Source: Nematopogon swammerdamellus (lineage: Eukaryota > Arthropoda > Insecta > Lepidoptera > Adelidae). Taken from it: a stretch of 64,000 bases of DNA. The position numbers were made by a program, and so were the translations under genes. Location of the stretch: contig OX336340.1 of the NCBI GenBank assembly GCA_946902875.1, positions 10,431,566-10,495,565 of the forward strand, written 5' to 3'. The stretch's first letter is position 1. Every line of letters begins with the position of its first letter. Shown here piece by piece: positions 10,991-22,888 of this stretch. The notes beneath the pieces are model-generated. The model saw nothing but the letters and a program-made list of their open reading frames with translations, had not been told where the DNA came from and ran no database searches.

Positions 10991-11747
10991 GTTATCATAT
11001 CAATTACCAATTATTATTATTATTACTAATAATAAATCTGTAAGGGATGGTCATGGAGTAAGTTACTTTGTTTTAGGAAATATTGAGTTTGTAGCCTCTA
11101 TGTATGATACTAAAGCTAAATTGACGATTTTGAGAAATCTTTTCTGTATGTATGTATGTATGTATGTATGTATGTATGTTCCGCCATAACTCTTAAGCCG
11201 ATTATCCGAATTCGATGAAACTTTGTACAAGCACATTTAACTAAGTATACGGGACACAGCTTGGGACACAGGATAGGCTACATAAAATTCAGTTCCGGTT
11301 ACGCTAAGATGTGGCTCTCATACAAATCGAATTGTTCCGCGCGCAAAATAAAGGTATGCAGCGGCGGACGGCTGGCGGAGGTGCGGGGCGCGGTGCTGCG
11401 GGAGGGCGAGTGGTTCTAATAGCGCACCAGGCTGCCGCGCTGCCACGCGGTGTGTGTATGCATTGTCTCGAGCAGTTTCTTATTTAATTCCATTTCATAA
11501 TATTATGTAGATTTACTTCGTTGGGTATCTATTTGATTAATTTTAGGTGCAAACCTATGTAAAAAAATGTGTTGTTGCGAGTCGATGTTAGCGGATATTT
11601 ACTTAACTGAAGTTCCTATTTGATTTAAGTTAATTGATCGTGTGTTTATTATATTGTACGTAGTGTAGTATGCGCGCAATATTAGCGAACGATTCTTATT
11701 TTTACCCGACTACGGCGAAGCGAGAAGGAAGGTTATGTGTTTGACCG

Positions 11748-11856
11748 GTATGTATGTATGTATGTATGTATGTATGTATGTATGTATGTATGTATGTATG
11801 TATGTATGTATGTATGTATGTATGTATGTATGTATGTATGTATGTATGTATGTATG
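11748..11856. repeat. (TATG)n microsatellite
   Basis: About 27 copies of a GTAT unit. It sits in a lepidopteran repeat starting ACCCGACTACGGCGAAGCGA and continuing with CCCATAAAATGGGATATGGC, GCCCTCTAGAGGACATAAAG. A shorter array is at 11147-11180. Confidence 0.9.
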
Positions 11857-12174
11857 CATGTTCATCTGTTCCCTCATACATAACTTCGAAACTACCTACT
11901 TATCATAATTTGACAAATCGAAGGTATCGTTGGATGCGTCTTGCTCTTGACCGTCTGCTGGTTGACTATGGTTGGCTGGTTGGCTATGTGACGTCCCATA
12001 AAATGGGATATGGCGCCCTCTAGAGGACATAAAGTGATGACCTAAAAAAAATGTTTTTAGTGTGGGGTATCAAATGAAAGGGCTTAATTAGCACATTTCA
12101 AAAATTTATATATTGTTAGCTGTTGCTTTCGGATTTGCTTGCATGCATCCGATAATTGCGAATAATTTCTAAAA

Positions 12175-13866
12175 TCTATCTCTCTGTCACGTGAACCTTT
12201 GTTTTGGTCATAACTCGAGAACCACTGGTGCTAGACCCATCGTGTTGGTACTCAAACTTCATGTCTCGGTGAGATCTATCCATCTGTCACGTGAACTTTT
12301 GTTTTGGTCATAACTCGAGAACCACTGGTGCTAGACCCATCGTGTTGGTACTCAAACTTCAGGTCTCGGTGAGATCTATCCATCTGTCACGTGAACTTTT
12401 GTTTTGGTCATAACTCGAAAACCACTGGTGCTAGACCCATCGTGTTGCTACTCAAACTTCAGGCCTCGGTGAGATCTATCCATCTGTCACGTAAACTTTT
12501 GTTTTGGTCATAACTCGAGAACCACTGGTGCTAGACCCATCATGTTGCTACTCAAACTTCAGGTCTCGGTGAGATCTATCCATCTGTCACGTGAACTTTT
12601 GCTTTGATCATAACTCGAGAACCACTGGTGCTAGACCCATTGTGTTGGTACTCAAAATTTAGGTCTCAGGACAGATGGAGAGATCTCACCGAGACTTGAA
12701 GTTTGAGTACCAACACGATTGGTCTAGCACCAGTGGTTCTCGAGTTATGACCAAAACAAAAGTTCACGTGACAGTTGGATAGATCTCACCGAGACCTGAA
12801 GTTTGAGTACCAACACGATGGGTCTAGCACCAGTGGTTCTCGAGTTATGACCAAAACAAAAGTTCACGTGACAGGTGGATAGATCTCACCGAGACCTGAA
12901 GTTTGAGTAGCAACACGATGGGTCTAGCACCAGTGGTTCTCGAGTTATGACCAAAACAAAAGTTCACGTGACAGATGGATAGATCTCACCGAGACTTGAA
13001 GTTTGAGTACCAACACGATGGGTCTAGCACCAGTGGTTCTCGATTTATGACCAAAACAAAAGTTCACGTGACAGATGGATAGATCTCACCGAGACCTGAA
13101 GTTTGAGTACCAACACGATGGGTCTAGCACCAGTGGTTCTCGAGTTATGACCAAAACAAAAGTTCACGTGACAGATGGATAGATCTCAGCGAGACATGAA
13201 GTGTGAGTACCAACACGATGGGTCTAGCACCAGTGGTTCTTGAGTTATGACCAAAACAAAAGTTCACGTGACAGATGGATAGATCTCACCGAGACTTGAA
13301 GTTTGAGTACCAACACGATGGGTCTAGCACCAGTGGTTCTCGAGTTATGACCAAAACAAAAGTTCACGTGACAGATGGATAGATCTCACCGAGACCTGAA
13401 GTTTGAGTAGCAACATGATGGGTCTAGCACCAGTGGTTCTCGAGTTATGACCAAAACAAAAGTTCACGTGAGAGATGGATAGATCTCACCGAGACTTGAA
13501 GTTTGAGTACCAACACGATGGGTCTAGCACCAGTGGTTCTCGAGTTATGACCAAAACAAAAGTTCACGTGACAGATGGATAGATCTCACCGAGACCTGAA
13601 GTTTGAGTACCAACACGATGGGTCTAGCACCAGTGGTTCTCGAGTTATGACCAAAACAAAAGTTCTCATGACAGATGGATAGATCTCACCGAGACCTGAA
13701 GTTTGAGTACCAACACGATGGGTCTAGCACCAGTGGTTCTCGAGTTATGACCAAAACAAAAGTTCACGTGACAGATGGATAGATCTCACCGAGACCTGAA
13801 GTTTTGAGTACCAACACGATGGGTCTAGCACCAGTGATTCTCGAGTTATGACCAAAACAAAAGTTC
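12175..13866. repeat. Foldback minisatellite: 5 forward and 12 reverse units of 100 bp
   Basis: Forward units recur at exactly 100-bp steps (CTGTCACGTGAAC at about 12183, 12283, 12383, 12483, 12583). At 12660-12672 the orientation flips, and AGATCTCA then recurs at 12681, 12781 and so on to 13781. Most units hold a CACGTG palindrome, ACTCGAGAACCACTGGTGC and AGATCT. Units differ at few positions, so the array is recent. The left arm can pair with the first five right-hand units. Confidence 0.95.
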
Positions 13867-14104
13867 ATGACGAAGTTTCTAGTTTTCACAGAAAACGGGA
13901 TATTAGTTCAGCACGATTGTCTTAGGGTCATGAAAGGTGGATCAGTTTGAACTTATGCAAATTTTAAGCGAATCGAAGCGTCAATCTAAAATAATATTGA
14001 CCACATTGACCATTGACATTCGTAGGTATTGAGATTGCAGACGCGGGCTTTGTACAAAATTCGCACTGCATTATTTATTATCTCTATAGGAGATACCAAA
14101 CTTC

Positions 14105-14180
14105 TTTGCACGAAGTGCGAACGCGGGCGCGGGCGGCGCGGCGGGCGAGGCGAGCGAGCGAGGCACGCGGGGCACGCCAG
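14105..14180 (+). repeat. GC-rich segment repeated from 10648-10730
   Basis: GCACGAAGTGCGAACGCGGG followed by GGCGAGGCGAGCGAGCGAGG repeats the segment at about 10650-10730 in the same orientation. The pair are direct repeats inside the Harbinger-like element. Confidence 0.7.
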
Positions 14181-14329
14181 CCAGCCACCGGCCGCCGCTT
14201 CGCATAGAAGAAATCGTAGGTACCGAACGAACGTGTGTGCGTGCGTATGCCCCCCGCCCGCCGCCACCTGCCCGCGTCCGTCCGCTTTGACCGCAACAAC
14301 TGTTTTTGTGTTTTATTCATTTATTTCGA

Positions 14330-14790
14330 GCATGAAAATGACACAAATTTACAATGTACATTTTTGATGCATTTATGAAATTGAATATGTAAACTCTAAT
14401 CATTCTAATATTTTTTTGAAGCTTTTGTAGCTTGGAAAAATAACATAATTGAAAATCTTAAAATTGCGTGCCCTAATTTGGCACAAATTCATTTAATGGG
14501 CATATGTAAGTGATCTGAGATAGGAAATAACAATTTTGTCAATTCTAATTTTGTTTTAGGCACTGTTTTTACATACTGACCATAGGTCAGTTTGCACTGG
14601 GCGAAGATGACACAAACTGGGTTTGCACACTCCGCAGGCTATCCTAGATATGATACCATAATTATTTTAAAGTTTAGATTAATTTTGCCAGTTTTGAATG
14701 GAATTAAAAAAAACAACCACAAATCTTCGAATTGCTGAAAATGCAAGTGACAGATGTGACACAAAACGCAATATTATGCTTCTTATGTAC
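14330..14790 (-). repeat. Right subterminal array, ~139-bp unit, inverted
   Basis: GCACAAA or GACACAAA recurs at about 14342, 14482, 14611 and 14760 (spacings 140, 129, 149). On the minus strand, words such as AAAAG..AATATTAGAA line up with the left array. Confidence 0.65.
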
Positions 14791-14875
14791 GACTGTATCC
14801 ACAGGCAAGAAATAAGCAAGTTTAGAATTTTTTTAACTTATGTCCTCAAAATAGCCCAGCGCTATCGGTCTATTA

Positions 14876-15074
14876 GGTAACTATTAGGTATATAAAACGA
14901 CATGACTATTAGCGTTTATATTGTAAATAGCCATATAGTTTTCTAACAACAAACTCACAGTGGTTTGCCAGTAAAATCAACATATCTAGAAGAACCAAAT
15001 TTTTTTTATTGATGTCCCTTTAATAAGTCTTTGCAAAGTGCTAGTTCACAAATACGAATGCATAGATAGATTTT
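14876..15074. other. Short intergenic segment
   Basis: AT-rich, nothing recognised. Confidence 0.4.
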
Positions 15075-15170
15075 TCATGGAAACTGACACGGTTGGCCAC
15101 ATCACCTACTACATCAGTGACGTCAGTCCATAACACCTTTGTGAACTAGGTGCCATGTCAGCACTATAGG
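15075..15170 (-). repeat. SINE family A tail fragment
   Basis: Reverse-oriented tail words: GGAAACTGACACGGTTGGCC, then TGTGAACTAGGTGCCATGTC. Confidence 0.8.
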
Positions 15171-16474
15171 TGGCCCTCTAACTAATCACACCCTTTATAT
15201 ATCATAGGTAGGTAGGAATCACACTTAGATATTTTTAGAAAAATGCTACATTTTGATATTTTACGAAAGCTAAATAAAGAACGGTGTTGACTGTTGATAT
15301 CGAATGACCTTTGTATATTCAAATTCAGATTTCATTAGAAAATAAAATAATAATTCCTAAAACAAACCACCATAGTAATGTTGACTTTATGCTTAACACA
15401 TTTTTCTCACAATTTTGATTTATAAACTAAAGACACACCCCCTCGAAATGTGAGCCGAGTTAAATACATTTGAGAGACGGAGCCCCTCGCTCGTGCACAC
15501 GTACCGGGTGGGTGGTGGGTCACGCACCGCGCGTTCATAACTTTATTTATTTTAATACAAATCGGTTAAGCTTGTGCTGACGAATGACGATGAGTGTTAC
15601 ACTGAGCAGTCTAACTAAATCGAATGCACTTCAAGAAGCCGACATGAATATTTAGTTTTAGACATAAAATTGTTATAACATTCTTCAAGATAAATTATAT
15701 TCGTCCTAAATTATTATGAAAAATATTATTATAGGACCATAAGAGTTGATACCTGTATTTGGTGCTGGAGATATTCCAAACTTTATATCGGAAGCGGTTT
15801 TATTTTCTTCAAAGTACGTATTTAAAAGAATTCTGAATTTTACTTTCCTGAAAATGCTAAAATTTATGAGTATAATATTTACGTAGGTACCAAAATGTAA
15901 AAAAAAAAACAGAAATCGTTAATATTAGTTATTTGGACGTACCTACAATATTCCCAATAGATCTTTATAATAAAACTTCTGCAGTGTCATATTTTTTAAA
16001 TCCTGAAATTTCAGATCCCCTCTGATTCTTTGGCTGGCATCACAAAGCAAGAAACCGCGCCGGCGGCTGGGGTAGGACGGCCGCCGATCGCTGTTCTATG
16101 GTTGGCATGAACATAAAAACAAAAGCCATTCAACAAGAAGAAAGTCGTTTAATGACATAAACAACAACCCTGCCAACTTAGGTAATTTCCCTGTCAGCAA
16201 ACTCGAGAGCCTCGTTGAAAAAGTTTCAGGAAGAGGAAAATTTAGCTGACTATCCCACACTTCCTCGAAAACATCAAGTACCTAACAGTATGCAATTAAG
16301 TGTTATTTAATCTCTAAGCGCTGTGCTATTCCTATGTGACAACATGTCAATCGGCTTTGTGAAATATCCGAAAACCGGACAGTGCATCGCGGATGCAGAT
16401 GCTTTGTGTTACGCACAAGCAACTTATTCTCATAGTTTCTACCTAATATATGTCAACCTCATACTTTCTATTAT
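15171..16474. other. Intergenic, some non-repetitive GC patches
   Basis: No gene supported. Patches at 15430-15540 and 16020-16260 look non-repetitive and moderately GC-rich. Possible control DNA, unproven. Confidence 0.4.
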
Positions 16475-16640
16475 TAGAAACAAGCTGTGGCCGCGGCTCC
16501 GCTCGCGGTGAAGTCGGTTTCATAGCAAATCGGATTTCAATCGGAGGCCATCGAATTTTCTCCGAACGGGTTCTCTTTCGACCCACGATGGAAATTCTGA
16601 CACACGATGGTGCAGATATTCCTGGCTGGTCTCCAACTAT
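16475..16640 (+). repeat. Dispersed repeat fragment (CAAGCTGTGGCCGCGGCTCC)
   Basis: Begins ACAAGCTGTGGCCGCGGCTC. A related, longer copy starts at 45238. This type is frequent in Lepidoptera; I do not assign a superfamily. Confidence 0.55.
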
Positions 16641-16708
16641 CTTTTCCATTTACATACTTTCTCCTTTTTTTCATTTACACATTTTCCTATTGCAATCTTC
16701 TCAATTTG

Positions 16709-17058
16709 TCAGCCTAGGTAGCCGATGGTGCGATGCTTCGGCGTCTGATCGCCAAAGTTAGCAACGTCGGGCAAGGTCGGACTTTAGACGGGTGACTGTT
16801 GAGGCAGACCGTGGTGGTTTGGATTCCACATAAAACTGTAGGTATTTGGTAAGGGAAATTACCCTTGCCTTATATGGTAGAGTGAGTATGGTAGAGTTAA
16901 ACCCGTCCGGAGCACAAAATGTGGGTCGGTCGATGAGGATATGTAAATAGTAAGGCTTTTCCGTCCAGTTCAGTGTAGCCGACAAGGTCAAGGGAAGCAG
17001 CAGCAATGGGCTGACATCAAGGATGTACTCCAGTCAACAGTGTAGGTTTCATAATTTT
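16709..17058 (+). repeat. SINE family A, near full length, divergent head
   Basis: The head reads CAGCCTAGGTAGC, then AGTTAGCAACGTCGGGC, which is closer to true 5S rRNA (AAGCAACGTCGGGC) than the other copies. Body and tail words are recognisable but diverged. Confidence 0.75.
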
Positions 17059-17454
17059 TTTTTAATTTCTGCAGACATTGAAATAACTTGGACATAAACA
17101 CCTTTTTCTATTATTTTCTAAGGTATCAGAATCAATGCAAAAGTTGTATTGTACTTGACACAATCAATCTATCATCAGCCCGTATCTCGCCCGTATCCCG
17201 TATATCGTCTCTCCCCAAGCACGCCACCACACGCAGTCTACCGCTCTTCTCATCCATCCACTCCCGGCTATATTTTTAGGTCGTCTGCCAACCTAGCCGG
17301 GAGGCGCCCCAAGCTACGTTTGCTTGTACGTGGCCTCCATTCGAACACCCGTCTACCCCAACGGTTGTGAGGTCTGCGGCAGACGTTCACTTGCTAACTC
17401 ACTCACTGAGCAATGTCAACTATCTTGGTTCTTTCTCTTATTTCTTCATTGCAT

Positions 17455-17840
17455 ATTTTATCGATCAAATAAATGCCGAGCATTACTCTTTCCATAGCGA
17501 GCTATGGAAGTGTGTCTGAGTGACTTTAAATTTGTGAACCAGGCCCACGCAGTAGGACCACGGGCAACAAACGCCATTTTCAAGGTCCACGTTTCAGCTG
17601 TATACGTCATCACTGGCAGAAGGCATTGATAAAAATATACGTTCGTCTTTGATTGATGCCTGTATGCGCTCTGTTGTATGACGAGAAGATGCAACTTATT
17701 CTTCCAAATGCCGCCCAGCTAACTCAATCCTTCTGTCGGCCTCCTTGTCAAAGTTGTGCTTGCCTAACTGGATGATTTGTCCAAGATCTACATCATTCTG
17801 CACAACTTGAAGGATCACCTCTCCAACTGTTACTTGAGAA
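17455..17840 (-). pseudogene. RTE/BovB-like LINE reverse transcriptase relic
   Basis: The minus-strand translation contains D-L-G-Q-I-I-Q-L-G-K-x-N-F-D-K-E-A-D-R-R-I (17700-17830) and then Q-C-L-L-P-V-M-T-Y-T-A-E-T-W-T-L (about 17580-17640). These are consecutive C-terminal motifs of RTE-type LINE polymerases. Stops and frameshifts separate them. No catalytic motif remains. Confidence 0.7.
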
Positions 17841-18611
17841 AGACGACGAAACTACAAAATTACATAACTGACAAGAAACTACAAAATATTGTTTAAATCA
17901 TACCTACAAATGGCTTGCTGAAGTACCTAATTCAGGTGTTCTCGTAAACAAAGATCTTCGTGACAGGTACATTGTTCTATCATCTCTTCTGTTGAACTTA
18001 TTTGGACAGTCCAGGGTCACCTACAAGGCCATTTAGCGCTGAAAATGGCAAAGTTGCAATTTTTTTTTTCAAGTTTCTGTACTTAATTAATGTGACATTG
18101 TGAGAAGAGCGACACGTAATTTGGAAGAGGAAGAGATCCTCAGCTACTCAGCCCGCACCCGGATTATGCGGCCGAGAACAAGCTGCCTGACAGGCCCCAG
18201 TAATTGATGACTTCGGGAAAAACCCCAGCGCTCCGCGAAAACAAACTTTTAAAATTCGCTTTTTACAACTTTCAGCCGAGTTTCACTTACGCACTGAAGT
18301 TTTTCCATCTATTTGGAAAGTTGGATTGTGTCGGGCTGCGAGCTTTTTTTTTCTGACAGTTTGACTCGTGACAAATTATAATGAGCTCTAAGTTCGCCCA
18401 TTTAATATGGTGTCTCATTTCTGCAAAACAATTAAAAAGGTAATCGAGAATTCCTATTCTAATTTAACTCTAGCTGTCCTGTAAAAAGGGGCTCGAGTGA
18501 AATTTAAGCGATATTGATTGAATAATGCCATTTCGTTTCTTATGTCATATTTCCTATGGAATATAGCTAAAATAGCAAACACGGTCTTTTATAAGAGGCC
18601 ACGCCAATAAA
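17841..18611. other. Intergenic, nothing recognised
   Basis: No gene or known repeat supported. The 18120-18350 part is compositionally mixed and looks single-copy. Confidence 0.4.
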
Positions 18612-18869
18612 CATACCTTTAGGTCATGCAATCCCGGATACACTCAAATCCCGGACGAGATTTCGGGATTTGAAATTCAATCCCGGGATCGCGGGATTAT
18701 CTCGGGTTTACAACAAATTTCAAACAAAGTAATTAAAACCAAGAGATAAGGTGGTCATTTAATGCAATTAGGTAGTAAGTACATTAGCTTTACTTACACA
18801 TTTAAAAAATGCTAAAACATTTCTTAATTTCTACTTTTTAAAGTTTTTACATTTTCTTTTTTTTGGAGA

Positions 18870-20319
18870 AAGTGCGACCGCAAAAAGAGAATATTGTCAA
18901 TACTTTCATCGCTTAAACCACTACGCACATGGCTACAGATGTTCAGGTCGGTTAACCAAAGCTGGCCCGTACACAGTACTCACACCAATGCAATTGTGCA
19001 AGTGCGAGTGAGACAGATCGGGGCATACGCATCACGAAAACCCGATCTGTCTCACTCGCACTTGCACAAATGCATTGGTGTGAGTACTGTGTACGCGCCA
19101 GCTTTGGTTAACCGACCTGTACCTTGCGGAGGAAAACACGCGTTCTGCCACAACGCTCGTCGGTGGTATGCCCATTACATTTTTGTATGCTTGTTCTAAA
19201 TACAGGCCTCGATTTCCTCCGCTCTCGAAAAGAGCCATTTCAACCCTGATTACTGTGCGAATGTCATCTTCATAGCTTGTTGCATTGGTATTCTTAAGTG
19301 TGTTCTTGATTATCAGGTTCATCTCTTCTTCTTCCGTTAGTGTGACGTTACTATTTTGGTCTTGGTTATTTGATGTATCATTTACATCGGGGCAAACGAC
19401 TTCCGAATTTTCTTGAGTAGCATGTACAATTTTTATTATTCTTGTATAATTTCATCATTATCAAGGTATGTCTGTTCGGGATCTCTAACGGTAAAGTAGC
19501 ATTTCGGGTTGTGCAAATATTTTATGACTGGAAGAATTTTATTAGTGCGTTCCTTCATGCGGTTCTCAAGTTTTTCGAAGAGGCATTTGCTGAATGGATT
19601 ATTATGTGATTGTAATTTTCTTAACATGTACGTTATACCTGCGCCTGATGTCAACAGGTTTGTATCCCGGCGGCTTGAACGGTTATTTTAACTGTATTCA
19701 AAGAGTTATATGCGTCCTGGAGTTTTACAAACTCTTCGTCCTAGTATGTAATTTTTGATCTCATGTCGATTAGATCTTTGCATATCGAAGCCTTAAATTC
19801 GATAAAACGACCAAGCATTGCCGACATGCTCACCCACCTCATTTTACAGTCTAATATCAGTTCTAGCTCTCGTCGCTTTTCTTCTTTGACGTATTTTTGT
19901 AGTTCATCATTCTTCGTTGGAGAGGCCGTAAAAGCTTAACAACGTTTCGTACCTTGCCTATAAGTGCCGCCTATATGTTAATATCGTCCAATGTTTGTTC
20001 TACTCGCATTATCGTATAATTTTGGAAGAGAAATTGGCCTTCTTCTATGCAATCACCTTCTTCATATGAATCAGACTCATCATCCGTTGGTGTACGATCA
20101 CGGGATCCTGATGTTTCTAGTTCTGGGACTTCTGGGTGATATTGGGTGAATCCTTGTTTTTTTGTAAAGAGCGTCCAGAATACCTAAGTGCACACCGTGA
20201 GCAAGACAGATCTGATGAATGATCTGTAGATCTTTGCAGACTTTTTCCATTAAACTTGCGCCGTCAGTAGTCATGCTGATTACGTCGACGTCAAGAGATA
20301 TGCCAAAAGCCATTAGCAT
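18870..20319 (-). pseudogene. hAT transposase (ZBED-like), truncated and frameshifted
   Basis: Fragments appear in the right order on the minus strand. S-M-T-T-D-G-A-S-L-M with Q-I-C-L-A-H-G-V-H-L (20098-20319) is the start of the RNase H-like fold. C-K-M-R-W-V-S-M-S-A-M-L lies around 19800. R-M-K-E-R-T-N-K-I-L-P-V with Y-L-H-N-P is at 19480-19600. The dimerisation motif P-P-T-S-V-V-A-E-R-V-F-S-S-A is at about 19130-19170 and resumes as S-H-V-R-S-G-L-S-D-E-S-I beyond the nested palindrome (18870-18940). The BED zinc finger and N-terminus are missing. Several frameshifts; not functional. Confidence 0.85.
18945..19118. mobile_element. Palindromic foldback MITE nested in the hAT transposase
   Basis: Two 78-bp arms (18945-19022 and 19041-19118) are reverse complements with two mismatches, around an 18-nt loop. 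The ends are AGGTCGGTTAACC. The transposase reading frame is interrupted exactly here and continues on both sides. The flanks GTTC and GTAC hint at a 4-bp duplication with one change; that part is uncertain. Confidence 0.88.
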
Positions 20320-20716
20320 TTAGCCTTTCCTTTATTTTTTCGATACAGGCATGGGCTGGCATGGAACCACGGACTCGGACTACTAATAATAGGCTACCAA
20401 CGGAACAGAAAACAAAATAATTCTTTATAATAAGTTTTTTGACCCTAGATTCTTCAGTTTTGTTTCAATATTTTGATACTTAATTAAATTACGGTGGCGT
20501 GCGCCTTTAAAAAGCGCTACATGTATCATATATAAGTATGTATGCTATTTAAAGCAATCGAAACTCGCCAAAATCCCATAAAAATAAAATATATTCTGGA
20601 TCCCGGGATCCCGCGATATTTTTAAAAAATCCCGGGATTTATAAATGCTCATTTTTTTACGGGATCCCGGGATTTCGGGATCCCGGGATCCCGGGATTGC
20701 ATGCCCTACATACCTT

Positions 20717-21867
20717 TATAGTGAGTCTGGACTTAACTCTAATTACACCTGAAAATTACTTCTTTTTTACCAGATAAAATGTGTTTTATGGTACAAATTA
20801 AGTTGAACCCAAAGCTCAAAGCGAAAATGTGTTTGTGAAAAGCGACTCGATTGAAATTGTTTCTTTTTGTCACAAAACATTTCACATGTTAGTTTTAAAT
20901 GTTTTGTACTATTCACTATAAACTTTAGTGTTCATTGCAGACATTTTACGCAGTTAATAATCTTAAAAATTTTATGGGCCGAACTTTTAAAAAATATTTT
21001 ACCGAAAACCTATTTTTTATAGAGATTAAGGCCTAAATCAAATTATCTCTAAAACTGCTTATCACACAAATACAACAAGAAATACAACGAGAAAAAAAGA
21101 AAAGAAAAGGCCGACCACAATAACTAGATATAGTATATACCAGATAGTATAGAGTTTAGCCATTTTTCACAAGCGGACCAAAATTATTCTCCCTTTCTTT
21201 TGCTGATTTCGGAAAACAATTTTTTTATTTACCTAAATTTAATCAATTGTCAAAAGCAAAATTAAAAAGTGTTGTTGCCGTTAAATAATACAGTAATCTC
21301 ATTCGTTAATTACGTACTCAATTCATTTCTTCAATGCTCGTTCACTGAGTCAAAGTTTGCGGTTACAAATCTCTATAAATATGCCTTGAGTTCTTGGTTC
21401 AATTAGCCAAAAGCATGTAACATAATATCCCTGGGTACAAAAAAATAATAAAAAGTCGAGTCAAGTGCGAGTTTTACTCGCGTACTGAGCATTCCGTAGA
21501 TCCGTTATACTTATATAAATAAAATACCTATTGTATCTGTATTTTTTTGTCTTTATAAGCAAAGTGATTCCATATATTATTTGGTAGTGTGATTACTAAG
21601 TGAAATATAATTAGTGTGTGGTACATACCTAATTTCACTCCCAGATGGATGACGCTAAGCGTTGTCTTTGTAATTTGATATTACCTGTACAAACAAAAGT
21701 TGCGTTGGGAAATTTAATTATAACTCTTGAATCCTATCATCAATCAGAATAGTTCTTACTTGTAGTTTAACTACAGCATATACAAAACGTTGCAGATGTT
21801 TGTTGGTGATCGTAGATTGCGTATTTTCTGAAATATAGCACGAAAAACATTTGTTAATTTTTTTTTA
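20717..21867. other. Intergenic, AT-rich
   Basis: No gene or classified repeat supported. Confidence 0.4.
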
Positions 21868-22010
21868 TAATACGTTGTTATCATGATCCATTAAATTGGT
21901 TTATAATGTGTGTGCTCATGATCCAATAAATTTGTTTTTAATATATATGTTGTCATGAACCAATAATTTTTTTTATAATAATATATGCTCTCGTGATCCA
22001 ATATTTTTCA
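21868..22010. repeat. Decayed ~40-bp tandem repeat
   Basis: The word TCATGATCCAATAAAT and variants recur about four times with TTATAAT-rich spacers. Confidence 0.55.
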
Positions 22011-22439
22011 AAGTATAGGTAACAGTATTTCTAACTCAACGAGCTAAGTATAAACAATGATATGTCACATACCTAGGTAGATTTTTTTTTTTTCTTATTT
22101 CGAACCCTCGTGTACATACACGTATATAAATATGAAGAACCTCCCCGAAATAAACAACCAATTTAAGTTTTCACACTACGTCCGGCTTTGGACAAAATAA
22201 TTGTACGTACGGAAGAGCAGACGTGAGACTAATAGGCAGCGGCGACTCCTCTCAGTTGGCGAGGTTGGCGCCGCCAAACCGAATAAAATGAATGACACCA
22301 TTAATACAGAAGTATCAGGCTAAAATAAATGTGAAAAAATTTCGGAGTTATATTATTTATGTCATATAATCCACGATTAATAAGATAAAACGTCAATCCC
22401 GTACCCGTTACATAATTTGAAATTTCGCGCGCGTCAAAC

Positions 22440-22888
22440 GCGGGCGACGACGAATGACGACACATCAAGGCGTTCATTGGCCGGTTGGCTACATTTTGAA
22501 GCGCCATCGTATTCCATACAAGGCGGAAGCGACCGATGTCCCCCCCGTCCCGCGCGGACCCGCTGATCTGCCTTTCGAGTTGGCGCAGCGGGGAGTGCAT
22601 TTAGTGACGCGGTAGCGAGTAGAGCGAGCTAGCGAGCGAGCTAGGTGTGTGTGTTGCGTGTGCGGGTGTGTGCGCGCTGCGTCCACACGACGAGTATTCT
22701 TGTGCTGTGCGGTGCGACGTGCGATGCGATGCGACTAGCGAGCTAGGCTAGGTGTGTTATGTGCGCGTGTGTGTGCGCATTGGCTCGCGAGTTGATAGCT
22801 GCATATATTCCGTTATGTAGGTATGGACTTTGTATGGATGAATCCTGTGCAGTGTTGTTAAATTTAAAGTGATTTATTGGTAATTATA
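22440..22888 (+). promoter_or_regulatory. CpG-rich block, possible promoter or 5' leader
   Basis: GC-rich with two related words (AGCGAGCTAGGTGTGTGTGT near 22636 and GCGAGCTAGGCTAGGTGTGT near 22738) just upstream of a small ORF. This resembles the GC-rich 5' leaders of some insect genes. There is no TATA/initiator pair that I trust. Confidence 0.3.

Larger units (their letters stand above)
10088..14872. mobile_element. Large non-autonomous Harbinger-like DNA transposon
   Basis: The ends are inverted: the left starts TAGACCtGTAGCGCTaGG and the right, read inward, starts TAGACCgATAGCGCTgGG. Similarity continues for more than 100 bp inward. Both sides are flanked by TTA (10085-10087 and 14873-14875), a 3-bp duplication typical of PIF/Harbinger. 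Inside each end is a decayed array of a ~139-bp unit, in opposite orientations. The centre holds GC-rich segments, microsatellites and a foldback minisatellite. No transposase is visible, so it would depend on a helper. The superfamily is inferred from the duplication length only. Confidence 0.65.
18620..20708 (-). mobile_element. hAT DNA transposon, 2,089 bp, inactive
   Basis: Terminal inverted repeats read TAGGtCATGCAATCCCGG on the left and TAGGgCATGCAATCCCGG on the right, followed by further ATCCCGGGATC words. A perfect 8-bp target duplication CATACCTT flanks it (18612-18619 and 20709-20716), which is diagnostic of hAT. It carries a decayed minus-strand transposase and a nested palindromic element at 18945-19118. 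The perfect duplication dates the insertion as not very ancient although the gene is dead. Confidence 0.92.

Noticed and set aside
11754..12023. 89-codon frame of M-Y-V-C repeats
   Set aside because: Translation of the (TATG)n microsatellite.
12175..13866. CRISPR-like regular array
   Set aside because: Units are 100-bp near-identical tandem copies without spacers, in a eukaryotic context and in both orientations.
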